Both the position numbers and the translations under genes were made by a program. Positions 42,171 through 50,873 of a stretch of 59,361 bases of DNA are shown here, in pieces (position 1 is the first letter of the stretch; each line of letters opens with the position of its first letter). The notes under the pieces are model-generated. The model was not told the origin of the DNA, made no database searches, and saw nothing but the letters and a program-made list of their open reading frames with translations. Origin of the DNA: SAR202 cluster bacterium Io17-Chloro-G6 (lineage in GTDB: Bacteria > Chloroflexota > Dehalococcoidia > UBA3495); the NCBI GenBank assembly GCA_002816585.1, contig MUCT01000022.1:1-59361 (forward strand). The letters are read 5' to 3'.

Positions 42171-42638
42171 ATGATTATGACTAAAGTCTTAGTTGTTGAT
42201 GATGAACAGGGCATCGTGGACCTTTTGGTCGAGAACCTTTCTGACAATGGATTCGACGTAATATCGGCGACGAACGGCGCCTCGGCTCTGGTGCTAATCT
42301 ACCGGGAGCGGCCCGACATCGTTCTGCTTGATCTGATGATTCCAGTTGTCAACGGCTATGAGGTTCTCCGAGAACTCAGAGCCAATCCGACGATGAAGAA
42401 TCTGCCCGTAATATTGCTCACGGCCGTTTCTCCAGCAGAGGGAAAGGAAGCCGCCATCCAATTGGGCGCCAATCGCTTTGTGAACAAGCCCTGGAAACTA
42501 GACGCTATCTTACAGCTCATCAACGAATCCCTCAGAGAAGCGGTATACTCAGGCTGGGCCAGGCCCTCCATCCCGAGGGTTCAACACTCCCAACAGTACC
42601 ATCTCAACGAGGCTCCCGCCGCCTGGTTGCCGACGTAA
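42171..42638 (+). CDS. Single-domain response regulator (CheY-like)
   Basis: This 155-residue protein is a receiver domain with the acidic pair DDE at residues 10-12. The phosphoacceptor is Asp54 in VLLDLMIP, with the conserved Thr84 (ILLTA) and Lys106 (VNKPWK). The last 30 residues form a tail rich in Pro, His and Gln without an output domain. No histidine kinase is adjacent, so it is an orphan regulator acting through protein contacts. ATG codons at 42171 and 42177 are both possible starts. Two hairpins and a ribosome-binding-site hairpin precede it. Confidence 0.9.
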   Translation: MIMTKVLVVDDEQGIVDLLVENLSDNGFDVISATNGASALVLIYRERPDIVLLDLMIPVVNGYEVLRELRANPTMKNLPVILLTAVSPAEGKEAAIQLGANRFVNKPWKLDAILQLINESLREAVYSGWARPSIPRVQHSQQYHLNEAPAAWLPT

Positions 42639-42837
42639 TTCTGACATCGGTTTAGCCTCGGACCATAGGCTAGCCAGAACAATGGTCTAGCGGGCCCCTT
42701 GTCCTGCCCGCCATCCACGATGTAGAAGCAATTTTATTAGGCGGCCGTCCCTGATAGATTCTGCTTTACGCTAGGTCGGAACCTTCGCTCTATAGTCACC
42801 GTGGGGAAACTCCTACGAATCCATCGGGTGCTTGCAG
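42639..42837. other. Intergenic region between convergent genes
   Basis: About 200 bases between the response regulator and the minus-strand DUF255 gene. No strong hairpin with a T tract, repeat or open frame was recognised. Confidence 0.35.
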
Positions 42838-44658
42838 CTAGAAAATTTCGCTAAACGTCAGCGCCCAAGGTCGGGCGGCTGTCAGCCTGCTCACCTCTTG
42901 AGCAGAACGAATGGGCGCCAAGCACATGTTGTTCATACAGGCATACAGCGCTGGTTCTTCCGTCGCCGGAAACCCTAGGGATTCGATGCGTTCGCGGTCC
43001 TGCTCGGGGTCCAACATCTGAACAACACGGTGGGGAACATAGGTCTTCAGCGCGGCTCTCAACAGCCTCTTCGTGGCAATATTGGCTTTGCTGCCCACGA
43101 TCACCAGATGGACCGGACCCGAGGTCAATAGTCGTTGCGCCCTGGCCCAACCCGAACCGGCAGGCATGAAGAGCCGCTCCTCGTCCTCTTCCACGCGCCG
43201 CGATTGTCTAGGCCCAAGAAAGCTGCTGTTTGGGACGACCGATTTAAATGTTTCCAGGGCTCCCAACGCCTGTTTAAGGTATTTCTCATTGCCGGTGAGG
43301 CACTCCATGACCGCCAAGCTCTCAGCAAACAAGGCGTTTTCGAAGACCGGTCTTTCCTGGGCGAGGGGGGCGCCGGCGAGCGCGGCATCACCGGCGGCGA
43401 CGTCATAGTAACCGCCCTCAACTGCTCCGAACAGGTCCTGAATCTTGCCTGCAACCTCGGCGGCCCGCTGGAGATGATCCCCATCACCGGTGGCCTGGTG
43501 GAGGTCCAACGATGCCCGCAGGAACATGACGTGGTCCTCCAATAACCTAAGTTCCTCTGCAGAACCGCCGATCTCGTGGCGAAAACCCGAGTCTGAATCC
43601 CAGGAATCAGACCAAAGGAGTTCTAGGAGATGGGAGGCAACCCGCAGATCAGACGATTTACCCAGCACGCCGTAGGACTTTATGAAGGCGCTGGCCGTCA
43701 GAGCATTCCAGCCCACATAGGATGTGCGATCGACCGTCGGCTTTTCTGCCACGTCACGGTCTTTCCAAGGCAGCCTGTAGAAGTCTTCCCAAGCGTCTTG
43801 GCTGGAATAGAACAGGCCCGAAGACTGATCGTGCAGGGTCCCAGCCAAATATTCGAGTGTTCCCGCCGCGACTTCTCTATAGGCTTTCTTACGGGTGATT
43901 TGATACGCCTCTAGGTAGACGACCGCGAGATTGGCGTTGGATACAATCATTTTTTCGTAATGGGGCACCTTCCAGTCTCGCGATACCGAATATCGAAAAA
44001 AGCCTTGGTCTTTGCGGTCGTAGAGACCGGTCATCATTCCGTCCAGGGAATCAACCGCCATCTTCAGATACGATTTCTCGCCCGAACGGGTATGCAGCTC
44101 CAACAGGAAGCGCAAGCCTTCCCAAGGTGGCTGTTTCGGCTCCACGCCGAACCCGCCGAATTCTGAGTCGTAGATCTCTTCCAAGCGACGCAAAACCCGG
44201 TCCTCCGGCGATTCGCTGGTTTCTGAAGCCGTCCGCTGCGGTAATGCCTCCCTTTTTTCCTCATGGCCTTCGGAGCCGGCGGCTGTGGTGGACGCTGGAT
44301 AGCCGGCTGCAATGCGTTCCAAAAGCGCCAGCATCTCGTCCGGCGGGATGTACACCCGGCCGGCAAGCAGGCCACCCTCGCCGTCCAAGATGGCCACCGA
44401 CGGAAACCCACCCTGGTTGTAGCGGCGCGAGATATCCGGACGCCGGTCGACGTCTACCCGCACCGGGATGAAATCAGAATTGATGAGGCGGATTACTCGA
44501 GGGTCGGAGTAGGAAGTTTCGTCTAACACATGACACCAATGGCACCAGGTTGCCGTCAGAGTCAGCAGCAGCGGCTTTTGCTCCTCGCGGCTGGCGTTAA
44601 AGGCGTCATCACCCCATGCTCTCCACTCTATGGCCTCAAGTTCGTTCTGTGTTGTCAC
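42838..44658 (-). CDS. DUF255 thioredoxin-like / six-hairpin glycosidase-like protein (YyaL type)
   Basis: This protein of about 606 residues has an N-terminal thioredoxin-like domain with LTATWCHWCHVLDETSY (CxxC as CHWC) and the cis-proline region GGFPSVAILD. A long alpha/alpha-barrel domain follows, with WEGLRFLLELHTRSG and KVPHYEKMIVSNANL. The family, which includes human SPATA20, is found widely but its activity is not settled. I chose the GTG at 44658 because GGAGGA lies 6 bases upstream, while the frame extends to a GTG at 44706 without such a site. It is divergent from an LLM oxidoreductase gene. Confidence 0.88.
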   Translation of the reverse strand: MTTQNELEAIEWRAWGDDAFNASREEQKPLLLTLTATWCHWCHVLDETSYSDPRVIRLINSDFIPVRVDVDRRPDISRRYNQGGFPSVAILDGEGGLLAGRVYIPPDEMLALLERIAAGYPASTTAAGSEGHEEKREALPQRTASETSESPEDRVLRRLEEIYDSEFGGFGVEPKQPPWEGLRFLLELHTRSGEKSYLKMAVDSLDGMMTGLYDRKDQGFFRYSVSRDWKVPHYEKMIVSNANLAVVYLEAYQITRKKAYREVAAGTLEYLAGTLHDQSSGLFYSSQDAWEDFYRLPWKDRDVAEKPTVDRTSYVGWNALTASAFIKSYGVLGKSSDLRVASHLLELLWSDSWDSDSGFRHEIGGSAEELRLLEDHVMFLRASLDLHQATGDGDHLQRAAEVAGKIQDLFGAVEGGYYDVAAGDAALAGAPLAQERPVFENALFAESLAVMECLTGNEKYLKQALGALETFKSVVPNSSFLGPRQSRRVEEDEERLFMPAGSGWARAQRLLTSGPVHLVIVGSKANIATKRLLRAALKTYVPHRVVQMLDPEQDRERIESLGFPATEEPALYACMNNMCLAPIRSAQEVSRLTAARPWALTFSEIF

Positions 44659-44784
44659 GTCCGGTCCTCCGAATCCATCGCCTTGATAATATGTTGCAAC
44701 TGACACTTCGTGTTGACATTATAGATGCTCGGCCGGGTTAGTCAGGCAAAATCTGGATGAAACGATCTAACAAAGGAAACATAT

Positions 44785-45879
44785 ATGCGAGTCTCAACGG
44801 GATTTATCCACGGTTATGCGGTGGCCGATTGGGAGGACCTCACGACTTTCGCGGTGGAAGCGGAGCGGATGGGAGTCGACAGTATCTGGTCCGCCGAGGC
44901 GTGGGGTTTCGATGGAGCTACCCCATTGGCCTACCTGGCGGCGAAAACCTCACGTATCAAGCTGGGAACCGGCGTGCTCCAGGTCGGGACCCGCACTCCC
45001 GCCAACATGGCCATGACCGCGATGTCCCTTTACTCCATGTCCAATGGCCGGTTCCTGCTGGGCATCGGAACCAGCGGCCCCCAGGTCATGGAAGGTTTTC
45101 ACGGAGTGATTTTCGACAACCCGATACGGCGAACGCGGGAGACCATTGAGATCATGAAGAAGGTTTTCAACGGTGAGCCGGTAGCATACGAAGGGCGCAC
45201 CTACCGGCTACCGGTGCGGGAAGGCCAGGGCAAGTCCATCCGCGTAGAGGCGCCCGCGATGCCTCAAATCCCGATTTACATCGCTTCCCTGGGCCCCCGT
45301 AATCTACGGCTCACTGGCGAGCTGGCGGACGGCTGGAAGGGTACGTCCTTCATGCCTGAGCATGCTGATGTCTTCTTCGACCACATCCAGCAAGGCGTAC
45401 GGGACGCCGGCAGGTCCATGACCGACCTCGATCTTCAGGCTGGGGGCACGGTGATCTTCACCGACGATGTGGACGAAGCGGTGGAGGCGCTTAAGCCGGG
45501 ACTAGCGTTCAGCCTTGGCGCGATGGGTTCTCGGGATTTTAATTTTTACAACGCCGCTTACAGCCGCGCCGGTTACGCCGACGAAGCGAAAGCAATCCAG
45601 GCACTGTGGCTCGACGGACGGCGGGATGAGGCTCGCAGATTGGTGCCGCCGGAGATGGTCTGGAATTCCAATCTGTTGGGTACCGATGAAATGGTCAAGG
45701 AGCGGATCCGGGCCTACAGGGATGCCGGACTGACCACACTGAGCGCGTCTCTGCGCTACCGGGCCATGGGCCGCGGCCAGTTAGAGACGCCGACGTTGAC
45801 GGAGCGCATAGAAGTTCTCGGCCACTTGATGGACCTCGTCAACGAGGTTAACCAGGAACCCTTCAGCAAGCGCTGGTAA
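44785..45879 (+). CDS. LLM-class flavin-dependent oxidoreductase (F420-type)
   Basis: This 364-residue TIM-barrel protein is of the bacterial luciferase-like superfamily. GVDSIWSAEAWGFDG and IKLGTGVLQVGTRTPANMAM near residues 32-75 are followed by LSxGRFLLGIGTSGPQV-type sequence (here MSNGRFLLGIGTSGPQV) and IPIYIASLGPRNLRLTGELA (quoted in pieces). The pattern, especially the ASLGPRN segment, fits F420-dependent or FMN-dependent relatives. The substrate is unknown. AAAGGAAAC precedes the ATG. SAR202-type Chloroflexota carry many such paralogues, and a second one lies at 58382. Confidence 0.9.
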   Translation: MRVSTGFIHGYAVADWEDLTTFAVEAERMGVDSIWSAEAWGFDGATPLAYLAAKTSRIKLGTGVLQVGTRTPANMAMTAMSLYSMSNGRFLLGIGTSGPQVMEGFHGVIFDNPIRRTRETIEIMKKVFNGEPVAYEGRTYRLPVREGQGKSIRVEAPAMPQIPIYIASLGPRNLRLTGELADGWKGTSFMPEHADVFFDHIQQGVRDAGRSMTDLDLQAGGTVIFTDDVDEAVEALKPGLAFSLGAMGSRDFNFYNAAYSRAGYADEAKAIQALWLDGRRDEARRLVPPEMVWNSNLLGTDEMVKERIRAYRDAGLTTLSASLRYRAMGRGQLETPTLTERIEVLGHLMDLVNEVNQEPFSKRW

Positions 45880-46203
<324 letters not shown>

Positions 46204-47592
46204 ATGAAGTCAGACCGCTTTGAGGTCGCCCACATCATGCGGCGCGCGGGATTCGGCGCCACACCGGCGGAGTTGGACGTGCTCACCGCTGAGAAGACTT
46301 ACGATGAAATCGTGGATGATCTGATCAACCCAGAGCGCTTCCCCGAAGTTGACCCTTCCTTCGTCGAGAGGTATTACGGCGGTGAGCCGGTCGCGGTTTA
46401 CGTCGCCAAATGGCTCTATAAAATGATTAACACGCCCCGGCCGCTGGAAGAAAAGATGGCTATTTTCCTGCATCACATCTACCCGGTGGCCTGGGGCAAA
46501 AGTGAGCACGGCCCGTCAATTTTCGCCCAAATTGAAATGTTCCGGCGGGTTGGGCTGACCGATTTTAAGACGATCCTCCTTGAGCTTTCCAAAGACCCGG
46601 CAATGATCTTCTGGCTCGACAATAATGAGAACCACAGAGACGAGATCAACGAGAATTACGGCCGGGAATTGCTGGAACTTTTCTCCATGGGTATCGGCGC
46701 CTACAGCGAAGACGATATCAAGAGCGCCTCACGCGCCTTCACCGGTTGGACGTTCCGGCAACCATTGTCCCTCTATCCCATGGGGCATCATGAAGCCGTT
46801 TTTGAGTTTCTAGCCGAGGATCATGACGATGGTGAGAAGACTTTCCTGGGCCACACCGGAAATCTGAACGGTGAGGACGTCATCGATATCATAGTCAAGC
46901 AACCGGCAACGGCCCGGTTCATCTGCAGGCACCTCTACAACTTCTTCGTTGAAGATGAGCCGCAGGTGCCATCGTGGTCCATCGAACCGCCACGAAATGA
47001 GGCCGCCATTGAACAGCTCTCCAAGGTATTCCTCGAGTCAAACGGTGACATGAGGGCGGTGCTCAAGGAGATGTTCACCTCCGACTGGTTCAAGACCTCA
47101 ACCGACAAGAAAAAGGTCAAGAGCCCAGCCGAGTTGGTGGCAGGTGTCTTGAAGCAGACGGGGGAGTTCCGAAGTCCAAAGCCAGGAATGCACGATTTCG
47201 CATCGGCTACCGCCGTGATGGGCCAAAATTTGCTCAACCCGCCCACCGTCGAAGGTTGGCATACCGGTCACGAATGGATCGATTCCGGCACCCTCAGCGA
47301 GCGGATCAACTTTGCCGCCAAGCAGTTCAAAGACGCTTCGAAGCCCGGAATTCAGGAAATACTACAACGAGCCGGCAGCTTGGATGAGGATTCTGCAGGC
47401 CTGGTCAGCCGGTGCCTAGACCTGATGGGCGGCGTTAGAGTCAGCGAAGAAACGCATCGTTCATTGGTGCAATACGTCGATGAACTCAATGCCATCGGCA
47501 AAGACTCAGAGGGCGAGGGCGGTCAAAAAGAGGTGGATGTTTTGAACCTGCTTCAGATGATCGTATCCACGGTGGACTACCAGTTCGCCTAG
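46204..47592 (+). CDS. DUF1800 family protein
   Basis: This 462-residue protein begins with the DUF1800 signature HIMRRAGFGATPAELD and continues with EKMAIFLHHIYPV. It then has NENYGRELLELFSMGIGAYS with EDDIKSASRAFTGWTF and ends with a conserved LLNPPTVEGWHTGHEWIDS block. The function of DUF1800 is unknown; it nearly always neighbours a DUF1501 gene, as here. Unlike many members it shows no signal peptide. The gene opens a three-gene plus-strand operon with DUF1501 and an NHL-repeat protein. Confidence 0.9.
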   Translation: MKSDRFEVAHIMRRAGFGATPAELDVLTAEKTYDEIVDDLINPERFPEVDPSFVERYYGGEPVAVYVAKWLYKMINTPRPLEEKMAIFLHHIYPVAWGKSEHGPSIFAQIEMFRRVGLTDFKTILLELSKDPAMIFWLDNNENHRDEINENYGRELLELFSMGIGAYSEDDIKSASRAFTGWTFRQPLSLYPMGHHEAVFEFLAEDHDDGEKTFLGHTGNLNGEDVIDIIVKQPATARFICRHLYNFFVEDEPQVPSWSIEPPRNEAAIEQLSKVFLESNGDMRAVLKEMFTSDWFKTSTDKKKVKSPAELVAGVLKQTGEFRSPKPGMHDFASATAVMGQNLLNPPTVEGWHTGHEWIDSGTLSERINFAAKQFKDASKPGIQEILQRAGSLDEDSAGLVSRCLDLMGGVRVSEETHRSLVQYVDELNAIGKDSEGEGGQKEVDVLNLLQMIVSTVDYQFA

Positions 47593-47653
47593 ACCGTATT
47601 GAACACAAAGCCGGTGATCGCACAATGATTGACAGCTAAGGAGTCATAGATTT

Positions 47654-48790
47654 ATGAGCACAAAGCAAGATGACCGGGTATTGGTGGTGGTGCAAATGAC
47701 AGGGGGCAACGACTTCTTGAACACCGTCGTTCCCTATACCAACGAACACTACTACGACGCCCGCAAGAAGATCGTGATAAACCAGGATGATGTGCTGCCG
47801 ATCAACGGTCAGCTCGGCATCAACCGCAACGCGGCGCCGTTCAAAGATCTGTACGATGAAGGCAAGATGGCCATCATCCAGGGCATTGGCTACCCCGACT
47901 CCAACAGGTCTCACTTTCGAGGCATGGATATCTGGCACACCTGCGAGCCCGACCGTGTCGGCTTGGAGGGTTGGCTCGGCCTTGCCGTGAGGGAACTGGA
48001 CCCAGCTTCGGAAAACGTATTGACCGGCGTGAACATCGGCAGGGGCCTGCCCCGGGCCATGGCAGTATCTGGGGTGCAGGTAACCTCTATCGGGGATCTA
48101 GAGGGCTACGGTGTCATGACTGACATCGAGCGACTGATGCTCCAGGAAAAAGCCGTCGAGACGTTTAAGAATATTTACGGGCAGGCCATCGGCACAGGCC
48201 CGGTTTCGGAATACATCGGTAAGACGGGCATCGACGTTCTCAACGGGGCCGACATGCTTGCCGACGTCGCCGCCAGGTACGAGTCGCCCATCGAGTACGC
48301 CGATAATCCCATCGCTAAGAGCCTGCGTGATGTAGCGCGAGTCCATCTCGCCGGCCTCGGCACCCGGATTTTTTATACCTCCCACATCGGGTATGACACC
48401 CACGCCAACGAAATGACCGCCCACCCCAAGCTCCTGGATGAGTTGTCGGGAGCAGTGAATGATTTCCTCGCCGATATGGAACACCACAACGCCGGGGACA
48501 GTGTAGCGGTCCTGCTCTTCACCGAGTTCGGCCGAAGAATGCGCGACAATGGCAGTGGCACTGACCACGGCTCTGGCGGCGGAGCCTTCCTGTTTGGCAA
48601 CAATGTCGATGGCGGGCTGTACGCTGAATACCCGCCGATGGACCCCGCCCGCTGGGAACACGGTGAAGACCTGCAACACACCATCGATTTCCGCGGTGTT
48701 TATGGGACGGTGTTGGAGCAGTGGCTGGATTTGGAGGCCGCGCCGATCGTCAAAGGCAATTTTGAACAGGTCAATCCATTCAAAAACTAG
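47654..48790 (+). CDS. DUF1501 family protein without Tat signal
   Basis: This 378-residue protein resembles the alkaline-phosphatase/sulfatase-like DUF1501 family. It has VVVQMTGGNDFLNTVVPY near the start and SRSHFRGMDIWHT-type sequence (here NRSHFRGMDIWHT) near residue 90. SHIGYDTHANE, LLFTEFGRRMRDNGSGTDHG and GGAFLFGNNVDGGLYAEYP supply probable metal ligands. Most relatives carry a twin-arginine signal, but this one starts directly at the domain. AAGGAG precedes the ATG. It lies 61 bases after DUF1800 and 43 before the NHL gene. Confidence 0.9.
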   Translation: MSTKQDDRVLVVVQMTGGNDFLNTVVPYTNEHYYDARKKIVINQDDVLPINGQLGINRNAAPFKDLYDEGKMAIIQGIGYPDSNRSHFRGMDIWHTCEPDRVGLEGWLGLAVRELDPASENVLTGVNIGRGLPRAMAVSGVQVTSIGDLEGYGVMTDIERLMLQEKAVETFKNIYGQAIGTGPVSEYIGKTGIDVLNGADMLADVAARYESPIEYADNPIAKSLRDVARVHLAGLGTRIFYTSHIGYDTHANEMTAHPKLLDELSGAVNDFLADMEHHNAGDSVAVLLFTEFGRRMRDNGSGTDHGSGGGAFLFGNNVDGGLYAEYPPMDPARWEHGEDLQHTIDFRGVYGTVLEQWLDLEAAPIVKGNFEQVNPFKN

Positions 48791-48833
48791 GGAATCACGG
48801 TTGTGATTAGCCCGTCAATTGGGGAGATTTAAC

Positions 48834-49862
48834 ATGACACGACCTTACGGTCTGCTAAGAGCCGGCTTCCCGTACCTGAAGACCTTGGGAATGCGCCGGA
48901 TCACCAATTTCCCGATCGACGTCGCATTTGGCCGGGATGGCGTTGTGTACATTCTGCTTCGCTCCGAGGGCGTTGCCATGATCCGGGTGTGGTCGATCGA
49001 CGACGCAGATCAGTTGTCTGGCGATCTGGTCCAGATCGGAGGCTATGGCACCGATGACGGCCAATTCCAGTGGCCGGTGCAGATCGTATGCGATGAAGCG
49101 GGAGACCTGTTTGTCAGCGACGAGGCCACGCACCGCATCTCGCGCTTCAAAGAGGACGGGGAGTTTGTCGGTAAATGGGGTGTGGAAGGAACTGGGAGTG
49201 GTGAATTGAAGGGCCCGGCAGGCATCGCCTTCGACGATCAAGGCAATCTAGTCGTGGTCGATTCTCAGAACCACCGTGTTCAGCGGTTTACGCCTGAAGG
49301 AGAGTTCCTTAATGGCTTCGGTTCCCACGGCGCGGAACCAGGGCAATTCAGCCTTCCATTGGGAGTCCACGTCGACGAACTGGGTTGCATATACGTGGCC
49401 GACTGGGGGAACAACCGCGTACAGAAGTTCGATGCCGACGGCGAGCTTATCATGGTGATCGGCAAGGACGGTGACGGCGACGGGGAGTTTGACCGCCCCA
49501 TGGGTGTGGCGGTGGACGCCCACGGCGACATCTATGTGGCAGATTGGGGAAACAACCGGGTCCAGATGTTCAATCAGGACGGTCTATACATCTGGAAATT
49601 CATGGGAGACGCCACTCTTTCCAGGGTAGCGCGTACCTACATGATGACCAACGCCATGCCCAATCGACTAAGGGAAATGGGAAAGATTCAGCAGGAAACT
49701 TTCCTGAGGCGGCCTCGCTCGGTGAGGGTTGACCAAGAGTTCAGGCTCTTCGTTGCTGACTATGAGTCCTACCGCATCCAGATATACCAAAAGGACGCGA
49801 TCCCGCTGGACGAGGACACCATGGCGGCCGCCATACGGAATCCGACCCTGGCCACTACCTAG
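48834..49862 (+). CDS. Six-bladed NHL-repeat beta-propeller protein
   Basis: This 342-residue protein shows about six NHL blades. They include LFVSDEATHRISRFKEDGEF and LVVVDSQNHRVQRFTPEGEF. Two nearly identical copies of IYVADWGNNRVQKF/MF follow, and the last recognisable blade is LFVADYESYRIQIY. No signal peptide or membrane anchor is visible, so it is probably cytoplasmic. The ATG at 48834 follows TTGGGGAG. Its TAG overlaps the stop of the convergent epimerase gene within the palindrome CTAG (49859-49862). Its partners are the DUF1800 and DUF1501 proteins; a scaffold or ligand-binding role is inferred. Confidence 0.88.
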   Translation: MTRPYGLLRAGFPYLKTLGMRRITNFPIDVAFGRDGVVYILLRSEGVAMIRVWSIDDADQLSGDLVQIGGYGTDDGQFQWPVQIVCDEAGDLFVSDEATHRISRFKEDGEFVGKWGVEGTGSGELKGPAGIAFDDQGNLVVVDSQNHRVQRFTPEGEFLNGFGSHGAEPGQFSLPLGVHVDELGCIYVADWGNNRVQKFDADGELIMVIGKDGDGDGEFDRPMGVAVDAHGDIYVADWGNNRVQMFNQDGLYIWKFMGDATLSRVARTYMMTNAMPNRLREMGKIQQETFLRRPRSVRVDQEFRLFVADYESYRIQIYQKDAIPLDEDTMAAAIRNPTLATT

Positions 49863-50854
49863 TCAATCAGGTGATCAGGTAATCCGCGCACCGCGGCGAT
49901 GATCCGGTCTTCCAAGTCATCTGCATCGCTATCGGGCACGAGATTATTCTGATCCATCCAGGCGATACTTTCGGCAAGACCCTCGATCAGTGGAGTTCGC
50001 GGCCGGAATTCCGGCACATCCCTGGATAACTTCGCGCAACTGAAGACTTGCGTGTGACCAAAGTTCTCGGTTAATTCGCCAAACCTTTCCGGCGAAATAG
50101 CGATCAAAGTTTCCTGGGGAACATGGACTATATTTGCCGATACGCCCAACGCCTCGGCTACTTTGCCGTGCCACTCGTCCCAGGTCATCGGAGTTGGGTG
50201 GACCAGGTTGTAAATTTCCCCCAAACATTTCTTTCGGCCAAGGGCCTCCGCGAACCCAACCCCTGCGTCCTGGGATGAAAGAAATTGAAAGTAGTTGAGC
50301 CCGTCTCCGGCTGAAATGATCGGCTTTCCCTTGCGCAGGCGGTCTATCCAGCCTCCAAATCCACCTACTTGCCTCCCCAGCATTCCCTTTCCGTAGGTAT
50401 AGGACGGCTTAAAAATCGTAACGGGGAACCCCTCTTCTTCGTATGCCTTGAGCAACAGCGCATCGGCGGCGATCTTTCCCAACGCATAGGTGGAAGAGCC
50501 ATTCAACGGGGCTGATTCATCGAGGTTGACACCACTGAACGGCGGACCATAGGTCATCACGGTGGAGCAATGGATAAAGTGGTCCACCCGTCCGCGGAAC
50601 GCGCGTAGAGCAGAAGCTGCGTCGCCGGCATCAAAGGAGATCATGTCGATGACGGCATCGAATTTTTCGGCCCGTAATTTGCTCTCGAAATCTTCCCGCG
50701 CCCGGCGGTCGCCATGGATGACCTGAACATCGGGCGGCGGCGGATCAGGACGCTGGCCCCGGTTAAACAGCGCCACCTGGTGATTCCTCTCTAACAATGC
50801 GGCGACTACCCCACTGCTGATATTGCCGGTGCCTCCAATAACCAAGACTCTCAT
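49859..50854 (-). CDS. NAD-dependent epimerase/dehydratase (extended SDR)
   Basis: This 331-residue protein begins MRVLVIGGTGNISSGVVAAL with the Rossmann motif GGTGNISSG. It has HCSTVMTYGPP near residue 95 and a YALGK segment near 120 (YxxxK as YALGK). FKPSYTYGKGM follows. The ATG at 50854 is chosen because the Rossmann strand begins there; the open frame extends to 50968 through the upstream CocE gene. It follows CocE by 19 bases and closes the long minus-strand operon. The C-terminus overlaps the stop codon of the NHL gene. The substrate is unknown; nucleotide sugars or other carbonyl compounds are possible. Confidence 0.88.
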   Translation of the reverse strand: MRVLVIGGTGNISSGVVAALLERNHQVALFNRGQRPDPPPPDVQVIHGDRRAREDFESKLRAEKFDAVIDMISFDAGDAASALRAFRGRVDHFIHCSTVMTYGPPFSGVNLDESAPLNGSSTYALGKIAADALLLKAYEEEGFPVTIFKPSYTYGKGMLGRQVGGFGGWIDRLRKGKPIISAGDGLNYFQFLSSQDAGVGFAEALGRKKCLGEIYNLVHPTPMTWDEWHGKVAEALGVSANIVHVPQETLIAISPERFGELTENFGHTQVFSCAKLSRDVPEFRPRTPLIEGLAESIAWMDQNNLVPDSDADDLEDRIIAAVRGLPDHLID

Positions 50855-50873
50855 ATGTTCGGAATCCGGCGAT

